Shown here: in pieces, positions 63,631 through 64,000 of the stretch
Layout of the letters: each line of letters begins with the position of its first letter
Numbering within the stretch: position 1 is the first letter of the stretch
Origin: Sulfitobacter sp. OXR-159
Lineage (GTDB): Bacteria > Pseudomonadota > Alphaproteobacteria > Rhodobacterales > Rhodobacteraceae
Length of the DNA stretch: 64,000 nucleotides
Direction of reading: 5' to 3'
Assembly: GCF_034377145.1 (NCBI RefSeq)
Contig: NZ_CP139707.1
Coordinates: 753,001-817,000 of the forward strand
The notes under the pieces: generated by a model
Seen by the model: only the letters and a program-made list of their open reading frames with translations
What the model was told of the DNA's origin: nothing
The model's database searches: none
Translations under genes and position numbers: made by a program

Positions 63631-64000
63631 TTAGGCCGCTTTGGCCTGCTCGCCCTTGAGATCGTGGATGGAGCTTGCCAGCTTGGCGATTTCGCGCCGC
63701 AGGGGGCTTTTCGGGGCGGAGTTGGCCAGCGGCAGCCCATGGTCATTGGCCTGCGTCACCGCTTTGCCGCCATCGGGCAGCTGCACGTCAATTGAGATGC
63801 TGAGCGATTCGGCCATCCGTTTCACCCGGCTTTTGGCGCTGAGATCGGTGAATTTGGGCGCGCGGTTCATCACATAGCGCAGCTTTTCAAAGGGCAGTTC
63901 CTCGGATTGCAGCGCCCGTTTGAAGCGCAGCGCGTTCTGGGCCGAGCGCATGTCGAGTTCCAGCATTGCAAAGTAGACATGCGCGCTGGTCAGCACGGTT
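63631..64000 (-). CDS. cpaE: CpaE/TadZ-like localisation protein, 5' part outside window
   Basis: The last about 123 residues of a MinD/ParA-like protein that places the Tad apparatus in the cell. Visible is the deviant ATPase end: MLELDMRSAQNALRFKRAL, KLRYVMNRAPKF (the Asn that reads the base region) and a C-terminal helix (REIAKLASSIHDLKGEQ). The Walker A part lies beyond the right edge. It is 23 bases upstream of cpaF. Confidence 0.85.
   Translation of the reverse strand, partial: TVLTSAHVYFAMLELDMRSAQNALRFKRALQSEELPFEKLRYVMNRAPKFTDLSAKSRVKRMAESLSISIDVQLPDGGKAVTQANDHGLPLANSAPKSPLRREIAKLASSIHDLKGEQAKAA

Overview
The window is a chromosomal segment of a GC-rich alphaproteobacterium, most likely a marine Rhodobacteraceae (Roseobacter-group) organism. 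This rests on gene order (ruvCAB, then a conserved unknown, ybgC, tolQRAB, pal, cpoB, tilS and ftsH; DUF484 next to xerC; fhs next to folD), on recognisable protein variants and on codon bias. It is almost entirely coding. I see no rRNA, tRNA, CRISPR array, transposase, integrase of a mobile element or prophage gene.

Layout. 1-3.3 kb: fatty acyl-CoA oxidation operon led by a MerR regulator with a LiuR-like operator. 3.4-7.3 kb: LuxR solo, a small unknown gene, a second MerR, two coupled hotdog thioesterases and a MATE exporter. 7.3-11.7 kb: arsC-like, pyrD, DUF952, secreted 5'-nucleotidase, VOC protein, cupredoxin-like protein. 11.7-16.3 kb: LysR regulator divergent from glutaryl-CoA dehydrogenase gcdH, then an orphan E1 alpha/beta fusion. 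16.4-20.5 kb: four-gene sugar-acid operon (FAD oxidoreductase, HpcH/HpaI aldolase, uronate dehydrogenase-like protein, enolase-superfamily enzyme). 20.7-23.2 kb: ECF sigma factor, RskA-type anti-sigma factor, fasciclin protein and exported MsrB. 23.3-30.8 kb: hrpB, meaB, PACE exporter, xerC, DUF484, nitrilase-family hydrolase, transaldolase. 31-36.4 kb: priA, MFS transporter, prmA, two small proteins. 36.7-48.7 kb: Holliday-junction and Tol-Pal block ending with tilS and ftsH. 48.8-53.3 kb: secreted unknown, MOSC protein, one-carbon genes fhs and folD, thioesterase. 53.3-56.7 kb: pdeM and an Lhr-type helicase. 56.8-64 kb: Tad/Flp pilus assembly genes on the minus strand plus a MoxR-like AAA ATPase; cpaE runs off the right edge.

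How they work together. Most of the window is housekeeping: replication restart, recombination, envelope integrity, proteolysis, one-carbon metabolism. The accessory modules are (i) acyl-CoA oxidation with its own MerR control, (ii) glutarate/lysine breakdown under a LysR protein, (iii) the sugar-acid operon, which can be read as uronate to aldarolactone to 2-keto-3-deoxyaldarate to pyruvate plus tartronate semialdehyde, with one FAD enzyme left over, and (iv) the ECF/RskA/fasciclin/MsrB set, which looks like an envelope redox-stress regulon. The most interesting candidates are the sugar-acid operon, whose enolase-superfamily member lacks the usual first metal-binding Asp, and the ECF module.

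Regulatory sites supported by sequence: a LiuR-like operator (3255-3270), a LysR box in front of gcdH (12701-12719), a heat-shock-type promoter in front of ftsH (46676-46706) and several hairpin terminators. Function calls come from motif reading and memory of protein families; no database search was run.
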